A DNA stretch of 64,000 nt, taken from the NCBI RefSeq assembly GCF_015533855.1, contig NZ_AP024154.1:623001-687000 (forward strand). Direction: 5' to 3'. The position numbers were made by a program, and so were the translations under genes. Positions within the stretch are counted from its first letter, which is position 1, and each line of letters starts with the position of its first letter. The notes beneath the pieces are model-generated. The model searched no databases. It was not told where the DNA came from and saw only the letters and a program-made list of their open reading frames with translations. Below, in pieces: positions 9,329 through 17,543 of this stretch. Source of the stretch: Echinicola sp. 20G (lineage in GTDB: Bacteria; Bacteroidota; Bacteroidia; Cytophagales; Cyclobacteriaceae).

Positions 9329-10718
9329 TCTTACCAAAATAGTTGCTATTGGATGGTTATGCCTTTTATCCATGGGGCTTCATGCTCAGGATACAGACAG
9401 TACAAGTACAGCGCCCAAACCTTCTGGGCAGGTACTGGATAAAATCGTAGCCAAAGTTGACAATTACATTATCCTCGAATCAGATGTCCAAAAAGCTTAT
9501 CTGGAAGCTATTTCTCAGTCCCAACAGGGCTTTGAAGCACCTTCTAGGTGTGATGTCTTTGAATCGCTCTTGATCAATAAACTGATGGTGGCGAAAGCTG
9601 AAATCGACTCCGTCATCGTGACGGACGCGGAAGTGATCTTGGAAACCAACCAAAGGTTCAATATGGTTTTGCAGCAATTTGGCGGAAACGAAGAGACATT
9701 GGTGGAAGCTTATGGTAAAACAGCAGAGCAACTCAAATCAGAGATCCATGACCTGATCAAAGAGCAGAAGATCATCGGAAAGATGCGTGCCAATATCACC
9801 CAAAACATGTCGGTATCTCCTGCTGAAGTCCGAAAATTCTACAATCAAATCCCTAGGGATTCCCTCCCTTTCTTTTCCCAAGAGGTATCTGTAGGTCAAA
9901 TTGTAAAAAAACCAGAAGCCAGCAGAAAAGAAAAAGATCGAGTAATCCAGCAACTGAATGATATCAAACAGCAAATCTTGGATGGCGAGACTGATTTTGC
10001 CACTATGGCCAGAAAATACTCTGAAGACCCTGGATCCAAAGCTCAGGGAGGTGATCTTGGCTTCTTTAGAAAAGGCGAATTAGCTCCCGAGTATGAGTCA
10101 ATGGCATTAAGTCTGAGACAAGGTGAAATAGGCGAACCAGTTGAGTCACAATTTGGAGTTCACCTTATCCAACTATTGGAAATCAAAGGGGAATCATTCA
10201 ATACCCGACACATCTTGATCAAACCTCGCCCAACAGAGGAAGACGTTAACCTTGCCGTCAAAGAATTGGATAGCTTAAGAAACCTAATTGCTTTGGACAG
10301 TGTGAGCTTTGCGAAAGCTGCCAAGGACTTTTCCGATGACAGAGGTACTTCCGATAACGGGGGCTTCTTCTCCGACCCTACCACTGGAGCCAATCGACTT
10401 AACTTGAGAACCTTGGAAGACCCTATTCTTTTCTTCACCCTGGATACCATGAACGTAGGCACTTTAAGTCAGCCCATCAGGTATGAGCAGCAAAACCAAA
10501 GATCGGGTGAAGCTGAAAAAGCCGTCCGCTTACTTTTCTACAAGGAAAAATATCCAGCTCACAGAGCCAACCTAGAAGATGATTACGAAAAGCTTAAAGC
10601 TGCCACCAAGAAACAAAAAGAATCAAAAGCCCTGGAGGATTGGTTTAAAATAGCCAAAGAAGAAGTATTTATCGACATTGACCCGGCCTATGACCGCTGC
10701 AATGCGCTCAAGGAGTGA
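9306..10718 (+). CDS. surA: Periplasmic chaperone SurA (two parvulin domains)
   Basis: SurA escorts unfolded outer-membrane proteins to the BAM complex. The chosen ATG at 9306 (alternative 9321) gives a signal peptide ending LLSMGLHAQ. The N-terminal region (VLDKIVAKVDNYIILESDVQKAY, LINKLMVAKAEID) is the SurA_N fold. Parvulin 1 spans roughly VSVGQIVKKPE to FGVHLIQLLE; parvulin 2 begins FNTRHILIKPRPTEEDV and contains DDRGTSDNGGFF. The start lies inside the end of the preceding gene. A strong terminator follows the stop. Confidence 0.9.
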   Translation: MSLKYMSNLTKIVAIGWLCLLSMGLHAQDTDSTSTAPKPSGQVLDKIVAKVDNYIILESDVQKAYLEAISQSQQGFEAPSRCDVFESLLINKLMVAKAEIDSVIVTDAEVILETNQRFNMVLQQFGGNEETLVEAYGKTAEQLKSEIHDLIKEQKIIGKMRANITQNMSVSPAEVRKFYNQIPRDSLPFFSQEVSVGQIVKKPEASRKEKDRVIQQLNDIKQQILDGETDFATMARKYSEDPGSKAQGGDLGFFRKGELAPEYESMALSLRQGEIGEPVESQFGVHLIQLLEIKGESFNTRHILIKPRPTEEDVNLAVKELDSLRNLIALDSVSFAKAAKDFSDDRGTSDNGGFFSDPTTGANRLNLRTLEDPILFFTLDTMNVGTLSQPIRYEQQNQRSGEAEKAVRLLFYKEKYPAHRANLEDDYEKLKAATKKQKESKALEDWFKIAKEEVFIDIDPAYDRCNALKE

Positions 10719-10734
10719 CAAAGTTAAAAGCAAC

Positions 10735-10772
10735 AAAAAAGGGCGCCAATCAAATGACTGGCGCCCTTTTTT
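10735..10772. terminator. Bidirectional terminator between surA and pheS
   Basis: An A run is followed by the 8-bp perfect stem GGGCGCCA (10741-10748) and TGGCGCCC (10759-10766), a 10-base loop, and a T run. It serves converging surA and pheS. Confidence 0.9.
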
Positions 10773-10787
10773 GTTGGATAAAAAATC

Positions 10788-11816
10788 CTATAAAAGCGGT
10801 TTAAACTGTTTCAGGAATCGAATATCATTCTCTGTAAACAACCTCAAATCTTTGATCTGGTATTTCAACATCGCGATTCTCTCGATCCCCATACCAAAAG
10901 CAAAACCAGTATATTTCTCAGAATCAATACCACAGTTTTCCAAAACATTGGGATCTACCATTCCTGAACCACCAATCTCTACCCAGCCCGTTCCTTTACA
11001 TACATTACACCCATCTCCACCACACAGCAAACAGGTGATGTCTATCTCAGCACTAGGTTCCGTAAATGGGAAATAGGATGGACGAAACCTTACTTTGGTC
11101 TCCTTCCCAAACATCTCTTTGGCAAAATGATATAACGTTTGCTTCAAATCTGCAAAACCTACATTCTCATCTACATAAAGCCCTTCCACTTGATGGAAGA
11201 TACAATGCGCCCTAGCTGATATGGCCTCATTTCTAAAAACCCTACCTGGAGACAAGGTTCTGATTGGAGGCTTTTGGTTTTCCATTACCCTTACCTGAAC
11301 AGATGAAGTATGTGTTCGTAAGGCAATATCCGGATTCTTCTCAATAAAGAAAGTATCCTGCATTTCCCTAGCTGGGTGATTAGGAGGAAAATTCAGGGCT
11401 GTAAAATTATGCCAGTCATCCTCGATCTCAGGCCCCTCTGACAGGTTAAAGCCAATTCTTTCAAATATCTCGATAATGCGCTGCTTGGTAGATGTCAATG
11501 GGTGAATTCCCCCTACAGGCACATTGGTAGCTGGCAATGTCAGGTCAATATCCGCAGATTTGGATTGGCTATTTCCAGCATTCACCTTATCGATCAGCTC
11601 TTGAAACTTTGCCTCTGCCGCCTGCTTGACGCTATTTACCATTTGACCATAAGCTTTCTTTTGGTCATTGGGAACATCGCGCATGGCTGCAAAGAGCTCT
11701 CCTACCACACTTTTTTTGCTAATATATCGCATTCTATAAGCTTCAAGCTCATCCGAATTACCGGCGTCAGCTTGTGCTATTTCTGCTTTTAATGCTTCGA
11801 TCTTATCCTGATGCAT
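10788..11816 (-). CDS. pheS: Phenylalanine-tRNA ligase alpha subunit
   Basis: PheS carries the aminoacylation site of the alpha2-beta2 phenylalanyl-tRNA synthetase. All 342 residues are present: an N-terminal coiled coil (tRNA binding), class II motif 2 around SPGRVFRNEAISARAH, the phenylalanine-pocket region GLYVDENVGFADLK, and motif 3 AFGMGIERIAML. A cysteine-rich insert (CLLCGGDGCNVCKGTGW) looks like a small metal-binding knuckle, also seen in PheS of several phyla. pheT is not adjacent in this window. Confidence 0.95.
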   Translation of the reverse strand: MHQDKIEALKAEIAQADAGNSDELEAYRMRYISKKSVVGELFAAMRDVPNDQKKAYGQMVNSVKQAAEAKFQELIDKVNAGNSQSKSADIDLTLPATNVPVGGIHPLTSTKQRIIEIFERIGFNLSEGPEIEDDWHNFTALNFPPNHPAREMQDTFFIEKNPDIALRTHTSSVQVRVMENQKPPIRTLSPGRVFRNEAISARAHCIFHQVEGLYVDENVGFADLKQTLYHFAKEMFGKETKVRFRPSYFPFTEPSAEIDITCLLCGGDGCNVCKGTGWVEIGGSGMVDPNVLENCGIDSEKYTGFAFGMGIERIAMLKYQIKDLRLFTENDIRFLKQFKPLL

Positions 11817-11915
11817 AGAGATATTTCTGTTTTAGAAACGCAAATCTAAAAGATTATCATTTAATGACCACATAATAACGTGATTGGTTTCATTTTTTTG
11901 GTGCGCACAAAAGGG

Positions 11916-14900
11916 CTATTCTTGCTTCTTGTCTTTTTTCTCAGGTCCAGCCTCTCCTAATCCCAAGGAACCTTTAAACCCGGAAAGAGATGTTTTCCAC
12001 CAATAATTGAAAATAAACTTACTCGTATCCCTTTCGAAATAAATATTCGACTCTACAAATCTATTGAACAGCTTTCTAGGGTTGTTACCCCTCACCGCAA
12101 AAGCATTCAGGACAAAATTCAGCATGGCCTTTCGGCCCCTTGCTTTTTCCAAAGTCCTGTCATTGAGAAGCTGCACTTTTAAGCCATTATAATAAAACTT
12201 CATTTTACCAGTGGCCACATTCTCATCTGCATGAATTGACCAAGTAGATGGTCTGGCCATTCCTTCCCGAATCCTTAGAAAAGCGTTTCTCTCCAAAATG
12301 GTATTGATGCTTCTCAGGTCAAACTCACCCACGCTCACTTCCAAATCCATTGGGTAAGGTTCCTCATAATAGAGTACCGCTTTGAGGTCAATTGGAGCAC
12401 TATTATTAATCAAAGCAGATGCTTCCAAAGTACTCTCTTCTATTCCAAATGAATCGCCTTCCTTTTTACTTAGGTGCAAAGGGGCTATAAAAGCTTGTAA
12501 TGAATCAAATTGGATGCTGCCAGGCACCATGCCTTTTTCAGGAAATTCTTCATAAACCACCCTACCATTTTCCACTTTTAGGCAATCCAACTCCATTTTT
12601 ATACCTGAGGATTGCATCAGCTTTTGGGGCATAGGTCGGTAGATCTCCTCATTAAACGGCACCCTTTTATCTCTGAACACATGTATGTCTGGAGACTTTA
12701 CCAGCATTTGATTTGCTAATATTTCCCTACCATCCATCAATTCTTCAATATCAATTCCGTCAAAAACTATTTCGGGCAACTTCACCTTGACCACATCGGT
12801 CTGCGAGCCTACTTTTCTGACATATTCATACTGCCCATACCTTGGCATCAAGGTCACATCCTTCAGCACCATCTTATCATTGGATAACATCACCAGGCCC
12901 ACCTTTAGGGTATTTAAGCTATCTGGCAGCTTGAGTTCATAGTTGGGCAACTCTACGAGAAAGTCTTTGTTGAGGAAGATATGTTTATCAAACCCTGATG
13001 CTTGAGACAAATCAAAACTCAAATCTCTCAATGCCACACTCAAACCTTCATAGCTCTGCTGACGACCTGTGGAGTCCTCCTTCTCCTTAATCCTGAGCTT
13101 TCCTCCCTCCAATTTAAAATCATCAATCTTAAGACTTTGCACCACTTCTTGAACAACCTGCTTATCTTTTTTCTTTGTGGCTGTTTCTACTCCTTTTTTA
13201 TCTAGGTACAGGCTGATATCAGGCTGATTCAGTACCAATTGTTGAATATCAAAATCCCCTGTTTCTTGAAAACTGGTGAGGGATGTAGTTCTCAAGGTAA
13301 CATTTGGTATAAAAGCTTCAATGATAGGCTTTCCTGGCTTACCTTTCAAAGTAAGGGGGGTCACCCTTAGGTTATCAAACTGAATTTCTTCGCTCTTGGT
13401 ATCTAGTTCTACTTTATTAAAACTGAGGGTATGGACACTATCACTCAATGCCAGGTTAAAGTCATCTATTTCAATGGCCATATTATTAAAAAAGCCAACA
13501 ATATCCCCTTGACTCAGTTTTGCCGAGTCCAAAAGGAAACCTAAAAAGGATAAGTTTACCCCCGTACTGATGAGGGATCTTTCCTCTCCTTCATTACTGT
13601 GAATGGCATTAAATGTCGCATTGGAGGCTTCAATGGTATCAATGCTGATTACATCAAGTGTCTTGGGTAAATTCCTGCTTCTTCTAGCCGGCCGCCTCCT
13701 TCCCGAGCTATCACTTTCTGTCCCTCTGTCAATATAAAGATTAACCTCTGCATCTGCCAGCCTAACCTTAGTCATAGACAAGGTGTTTTCAAAAAGGAAA
13801 CGCTCCATATCCACCCCCTTAAAGCTCAAGGTGGGAACATCAGCTCCTATGGCCACTTTTACACCCAAGTCCCTCCTAGGTCTTAGCTGTACATTGGAAG
13901 TAATCAACTCATCGCTGGAAGAATTATAACTGATTCGGTCTGCCCTCATGGTGTACTTGCCATTGGCCAAGTTAAAGACATAGTTGTTCAAACTAATATC
14001 CAATTCCTCTGCAAAAAAAGTTTCTGCCTCCCTGGGAGGAACATTCTTATCAACCAGAAATTTCTTTACCCTTATGGAAACATCATTTTCAGCAAAGGTC
14101 TGAATCCTGTCCCGAACAAAATTGTCATACCCGATCGACCCTTCTATCACATTCACTGAATCAATTCTTACGTAGGAAAAATAGCTTGTCGCTAAGTCAT
14201 ATAAGTCATTGATCTCTACTTTGTCCTGGCTCTCCGGCCTGGCCATATATCGACTCAATTTGATATCCGGTGATGGAATTTCCACCTGCCCCACTTCCAG
14301 AATGCCATCAAAATAAGCTTTGGGTATGTCTACTCCTCTGATATAAAACTCAGGCACATGTACTTCCATTACAGTACGTTTACCCAATTTTTGTAAATTT
14401 TCCGCAATTCTATCAGGCTGCAAAGGTTCAAAGCTAAACCCTTCTATTTTCAGGAATTTCTCCTTTGTATCCACAAAGATCTTATCTGCTCTGAAGAGGT
14501 GCAGGTCATCAGTTAGCTTCATCGCATAGCCATCCAATTCCAACTGCAGCGCCTCGGCTAAAAAGACCCTTGAAGTGGAATCCTGTTCAATCGCTTCATC
14601 GACAGCAAAGTTTTCCAAGATCATGCTGGCTTTCCTAAAAGATATACTGTCCTTATTGATCTTAAGCTTGTTGTTCAGCACCATATCCCCATCAATCAGT
14701 GCCAGTTTTTCAATGTAAATTGCCTTTAGATAATCCTTTGTCAATTCCTTTATGGTCTGCCCCTCCATCCCTCCAGCAGACTTCTTTTGAATATTTTCAA
14801 ATTGGACCGACGGGTTTCTGAGTACCATCTCTTTGATATCCAAAACACTTTCGTTGTACACTTTCTTTAGGTTTGCTTTTTCCAAGCCAAACTCAGGAAT

Positions 14901-16244
14901 AGCAACTCTAAAAAGTGTAATATCCTCCTCTACCTCTCGAAAGGGCTCTACTTTTGCCCCCACAACCATCACACTATCATTATAAGAAGATACATAAACC
15001 TTATCCCCAGTGATCCAATGGACATCATCCGCCAAAACTACCTTCACGGTAGATAGACTAAGCTCAGCATTTTCAGCATAAAAAAACTGCCCTTTCTTTT
15101 TCTCCTCATCCGGACCTATATAGACTTGATTCATCTCAAAATCTATCTGCCCTGCTTCAATTCTATTTTTATATTCGTTCTCTATCCCACGTTGCAAAAA
15201 TCTTCCCTCTTTAATTTCAAGGCTGTCTATGCTGATAGATGCCAAAATATCTTCTATCAAAGGATACAAATCATAACCATCAATGGTCTTTTCGCCCGCT
15301 TGGGAAGAAAGTTCAGAATAGACCAAAAACTCAGGACGTTCTAACTTCAAACCTCCTACCTCTACATCTGATGTGTAAAAAACCTGGTTGATATCCGCCT
15401 CGGTCAGCTCCAAGTCTTGCAGCTTCATGCTATAATAGATGTCCTGCTTTTTGCTTAAGTCAGGTGTTAAAGTCACCTGCTTTGCCCTCAAATGATTGTC
15501 CAAAGAGGACACTTCTATCTCAACTGCCTTGAGGGTATGGACACTGTCAGAAAGCAGCAATTCAAAATTGTCCAAGCTAAAATCAAAACCCAATGCATTA
15601 AAGGGGGTCGGCTTTGGCCTTGGGTTGAGCAATAGCACTTCCTTAAGATGAAAATTAGTTTCTTCCGCTTTAATGGACTTTTGGCTCACAAAATTCTCAA
15701 TCAACAAGTCTGCCTGATCGATAAACAGGTCCTGAATAATGATTTCGGTCAAATTGACTTTGGCCAAAGACTTTTTGATATCTTCTTGGAATTGATCAAA
15801 TTTTGAGCTTTGAATACTGTCAAGATCGGAAAACTCCTGCTTCGTCTGCATGGAAGGCTTCACAAACCTGATACTGCCTATTGTCAAAACCTCTTTGTTG
15901 AAGCTATAGCCAATACCCTTGACTCCAATTTCAGGAACCTGAACATTATAAATCGCCTTTTGATCTGCTGAATCCCGATAAGCCGCAGTGGGCTCCAAGG
16001 TAAAGCCTTTGAAATAAAATCCCCTTTGAAAAATGGACAGGTTAAATCTATCAAAATTAACCTCATACTTCCCTTTTGAAGCTTCATCCACTTTATTTTG
16101 GACATAGCTTCTCAACAATAAATCCGAACCGAAATAGAGTCCCACTTGAAGAAAAACCAAAGAGAACAATGTTATGGCAAAAAATCGGATCAGTCTCCTT
16201 TGGGATCTTCTAAGCTTCTTTTTATTTGTATCCTTTTTTGCCAT
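11916..16244 (-). CDS. Giant membrane-anchored repeat protein, AsmA/TamB-like candidate
   Basis: A protein of about 1442 residues with one N-terminal membrane helix (RFFAITLFSLVFLQVGLYFG, near 22-41) after a basic stretch; the rest should lie in the periplasm. Seven tandem modules of about 175 residues are visible. Each has a strand pair like LSDSVHTLKA...TLTPDL, a segment like VPEFYIRGVDI...PSPDI, and a segment like IDSLEIKEGRF. The last 200 residues end in a form typical of AsmA-like proteins (GKMKFYYNGLKVQLL). I infer a long beta-rich bridge comparable to AsmA/TamB/YhdP proteins that move lipids between membranes; this is not proven. The start is the ATG at 16244 (a TTG lies 6 bases upstream). 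Confidence 0.8.
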   Translation of the reverse strand: MAKKDTNKKKLRRSQRRLIRFFAITLFSLVFLQVGLYFGSDLLLRSYVQNKVDEASKGKYEVNFDRFNLSIFQRGFYFKGFTLEPTAAYRDSADQKAIYNVQVPEIGVKGIGYSFNKEVLTIGSIRFVKPSMQTKQEFSDLDSIQSSKFDQFQEDIKKSLAKVNLTEIIIQDLFIDQADLLIENFVSQKSIKAEETNFHLKEVLLLNPRPKPTPFNALGFDFSLDNFELLLSDSVHTLKAVEIEVSSLDNHLRAKQVTLTPDLSKKQDIYYSMKLQDLELTEADINQVFYTSDVEVGGLKLERPEFLVYSELSSQAGEKTIDGYDLYPLIEDILASISIDSLEIKEGRFLQRGIENEYKNRIEAGQIDFEMNQVYIGPDEEKKKGQFFYAENAELSLSTVKVVLADDVHWITGDKVYVSSYNDSVMVVGAKVEPFREVEEDITLFRVAIPEFGLEKANLKKVYNESVLDIKEMVLRNPSVQFENIQKKSAGGMEGQTIKELTKDYLKAIYIEKLALIDGDMVLNNKLKINKDSISFRKASMILENFAVDEAIEQDSTSRVFLAEALQLELDGYAMKLTDDLHLFRADKIFVDTKEKFLKIEGFSFEPLQPDRIAENLQKLGKRTVMEVHVPEFYIRGVDIPKAYFDGILEVGQVEIPSPDIKLSRYMARPESQDKVEINDLYDLATSYFSYVRIDSVNVIEGSIGYDNFVRDRIQTFAENDVSIRVKKFLVDKNVPPREAETFFAEELDISLNNYVFNLANGKYTMRADRISYNSSSDELITSNVQLRPRRDLGVKVAIGADVPTLSFKGVDMERFLFENTLSMTKVRLADAEVNLYIDRGTESDSSGRRRPARRSRNLPKTLDVISIDTIEASNATFNAIHSNEGEERSLISTGVNLSFLGFLLDSAKLSQGDIVGFFNNMAIEIDDFNLALSDSVHTLSFNKVELDTKSEEIQFDNLRVTPLTLKGKPGKPIIEAFIPNVTLRTTSLTSFQETGDFDIQQLVLNQPDISLYLDKKGVETATKKKDKQVVQEVVQSLKIDDFKLEGGKLRIKEKEDSTGRQQSYEGLSVALRDLSFDLSQASGFDKHIFLNKDFLVELPNYELKLPDSLNTLKVGLVMLSNDKMVLKDVTLMPRYGQYEYVRKVGSQTDVVKVKLPEIVFDGIDIEELMDGREILANQMLVKSPDIHVFRDKRVPFNEEIYRPMPQKLMQSSGIKMELDCLKVENGRVVYEEFPEKGMVPGSIQFDSLQAFIAPLHLSKKEGDSFGIEESTLEASALINNSAPIDLKAVLYYEEPYPMDLEVSVGEFDLRSINTILERNAFLRIREGMARPSTWSIHADENVATGKMKFYYNGLKVQLLNDRTLEKARGRKAMLNFVLNAFAVRGNNPRKLFNRFVESNIYFERDTSKFIFNYWWKTSLSGFKGSLGLGEAGPEKKDKKQE

Positions 16245-16502
16245 AAACAATCATATAGTAAGCAAAATAAAATTAATTAAGTTTAAAAAGAAGAGAGGGA
16301 GATAAATTTAAACTCGTACCTGATCTTGGTCGCTAGCTGCCAGGAAGATTAAGAATTGTACTCTCCTTAAGACCAAACAATTCACTGAAACGTAAAATTA
16401 GGACCCTTTACTATTGGCTCTCCTTTAAAACCCAAACAATAGTTTCAAAAGCCGTACCACTTTATTAAGCGCCCTTCAATTACTCAAGGATATAAAAAGC
16501 AA

Positions 16503-16565
16503 AAAGAGAACGTTTTTATGCTCAATGGTTTCCCATCCTCCTATGCCATAAAAACATCCTCTTTT
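16503..16565 (-). terminator. Terminator downstream of tRNA-like RNA 1
   Basis: Read on the minus strand, a long stem (9 perfect base pairs GTTTTTATG / CATAAAAAC, extended by AAAGAG / CTCTTT with mismatches between) is followed by a U-rich tail. It starts about 19 bases after the acceptor end of the tRNA-like element. Confidence 0.65.
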
Positions 16566-16583
16566 ATTTAATGTAGTGTAAAG

Positions 16584-16708
16584 CTGTAGGAGAAGGACTC
16601 GAACCTCCACGGAGAAGTTAGGCAACACAAGAGCTCTATGTGTGCTTTATCCCAGAATCTCCACCCCCGAGACAGGAGGGCTTGTCTGCCAATTTCAACA
16701 TCCTACAG
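16584..16708 (-). ncRNA. tRNA-like RNA 1: complete cloverleaf with 55-base variable region
   Basis: The minus strand folds into a cloverleaf. The acceptor stem is TGTAGGA with TCCTACA (7 perfect pairs, plus a C-G pair beyond). Bases T8 and G9 are followed by a D arm TTG/CAA whose loop AAATTGGCAGA closely matches leucine tRNAs. The anticodon arm is CCCTC-CTGTCTC-GGGGG with T33, giving apparent anticodon GTC (16671-16673). The T arm is GGAGG-TTCGAGT-CCTTC. The variable region is 55 bases (16609-16663), far longer than in normal type II tRNAs, closed by GGAGA/TCTCC with an inner hairpin. No CCA is encoded. A TAnnTTTG box and a small hairpin (16713-16731) lie upstream and a terminator downstream. 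I do not think it is an ordinary decoding tRNA. Confidence 0.6.
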
Positions 16709-16739
16709 TATGTTTAGCCCTTTTGGCTAAATAGTGCAC

Positions 16740-16747
16740 CAAAGGTA
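16740..16747 (-). promoter_or_regulatory. -7 promoter element for tRNA-like RNA 1
   Basis: TACCTTTG on the minus strand fits TAnnTTTG, about 32 bases upstream of the tRNA-like element. A TTTG lies only 11 bases further upstream, too close for a standard -33 element, so the promoter is only half supported. Confidence 0.45.
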
Positions 16748-17124
16748 ATAAAGCCATTCAAATTTTGAAATATAAATAAGCATTATTGAAAATTTTTACA
16801 CATTTTATAATTATAAGCGCTTTAATGTCATAAAAAAACAATAGAACTATAAAATCAGACACAAATTTTACAAAATCATCAATAAACAACGTATCAAGGG
16901 AGACAAATGTAGTTTAGCAAAATATTTAATAACAATAATCATCATCAACAAAATATTAGACCTTTAATATTTAATTTTCAATCCCCAATTAAAATAATCG
17001 ATCAAAGCGTACAACTATTTTTTTAAAAGTCTTTTTAACAATTATAGAAAGCTATAAAGTAAATAATAAAAAACGCTTACCAAACCCCGAAAGAAAAGAG
17101 TAGTTATTACTCAAGTATAGGCAT

Positions 17125-17157
17125 AAAAAAAGCTATGAAATATAATCTCATAGCTTT
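17125..17157 (-). terminator. Terminator downstream of tRNA-like RNA 2
   Basis: A perfect 10-bp stem, AAAGCTATGA with TCATAGCTTT and a 9-base loop, is followed on the minus strand by further T residues. It starts about 31 bases past the acceptor end of the tRNA-like element. Confidence 0.8.
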
Positions 17158-17188
17158 AGTCAATTAACAATAAACCCAAAATAACCTG

Positions 17189-17258
17189 TTGTAAGAAAAG
17201 GATTCGAACCTTTCTGGACTTTCGTCCCCATTCGTGAGTGGTACCACCCACCTTACAA
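17189..17258 (-). ncRNA. tRNA-like RNA 2: acceptor and T arms, no anticodon arm
   Basis: On the minus strand TGTAAGG pairs with TCTTACA (one G-T pair, plus an outer T-A pair), directly continued by a perfect T arm AAAGG-TTCGAAT-CCTTT. Between the halves, where D and anticodon arms should be, there are only 35 bases: a 7-bp hairpin (17235-17250) with GTAC at its tip, and GGAC-GAAA-GTCC, a GNRA-capped stem (17216-17227). No 7-base anticodon loop can be drawn. The acceptor and T arms resemble those of RNA 1 almost base for base. A near-ideal promoter and a terminator flank it, so it is probably a real transcript. Function unknown; it may be a tRNA-derived structural RNA. Confidence 0.6.
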
Positions 17259-17298
17259 TTTGTTGAGAATCAATCTTTTTTGATCCCCGATAACATTA

Positions 17299-17327
17299 CA
17301 AAGATACGGCAAGAATTTTAATCACAA
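17299..17327 (-). promoter_or_regulatory. Promoter of tRNA-like RNA 2
   Basis: On the minus strand a TTG (17325-17327) is separated by 18 bases from TATCTTTG (17299-17306). This is a good match to the Bacteroidota vegetative promoter and would start transcription about 35 bases before the tRNA-like fold. Confidence 0.75.
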
Positions 17328-17543
17328 AAATTTTTAAAAAGTTTTAACACATTTTTACATTTTTTTTAATTAACCCCATTGCTTATTGTAAATCAACACC
17401 TTACAACAAATAAAAAAGAACCTATTTTTGAAAACTCCATAATGATATACCAGTTTCCATTTAGCTCTTCATCAATAAATACACAAATAAAATAACGTAT
17501 AGACAAATAGAAAGTTCATTTTTTACAGTTATTTCAATTTTAT

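Noticed and set aside
10678..11076. A 132-codon plus-strand frame running from surA into pheS
   Set aside because: It reads through the terminator and antisense to pheS; no domain is seen.
16251..17543. Ordinary tRNA genes in the gap
   Set aside because: One element has a variable region three times too long and the other has no anticodon arm, so they are listed as tRNA-like RNAs rather than tRNAs.
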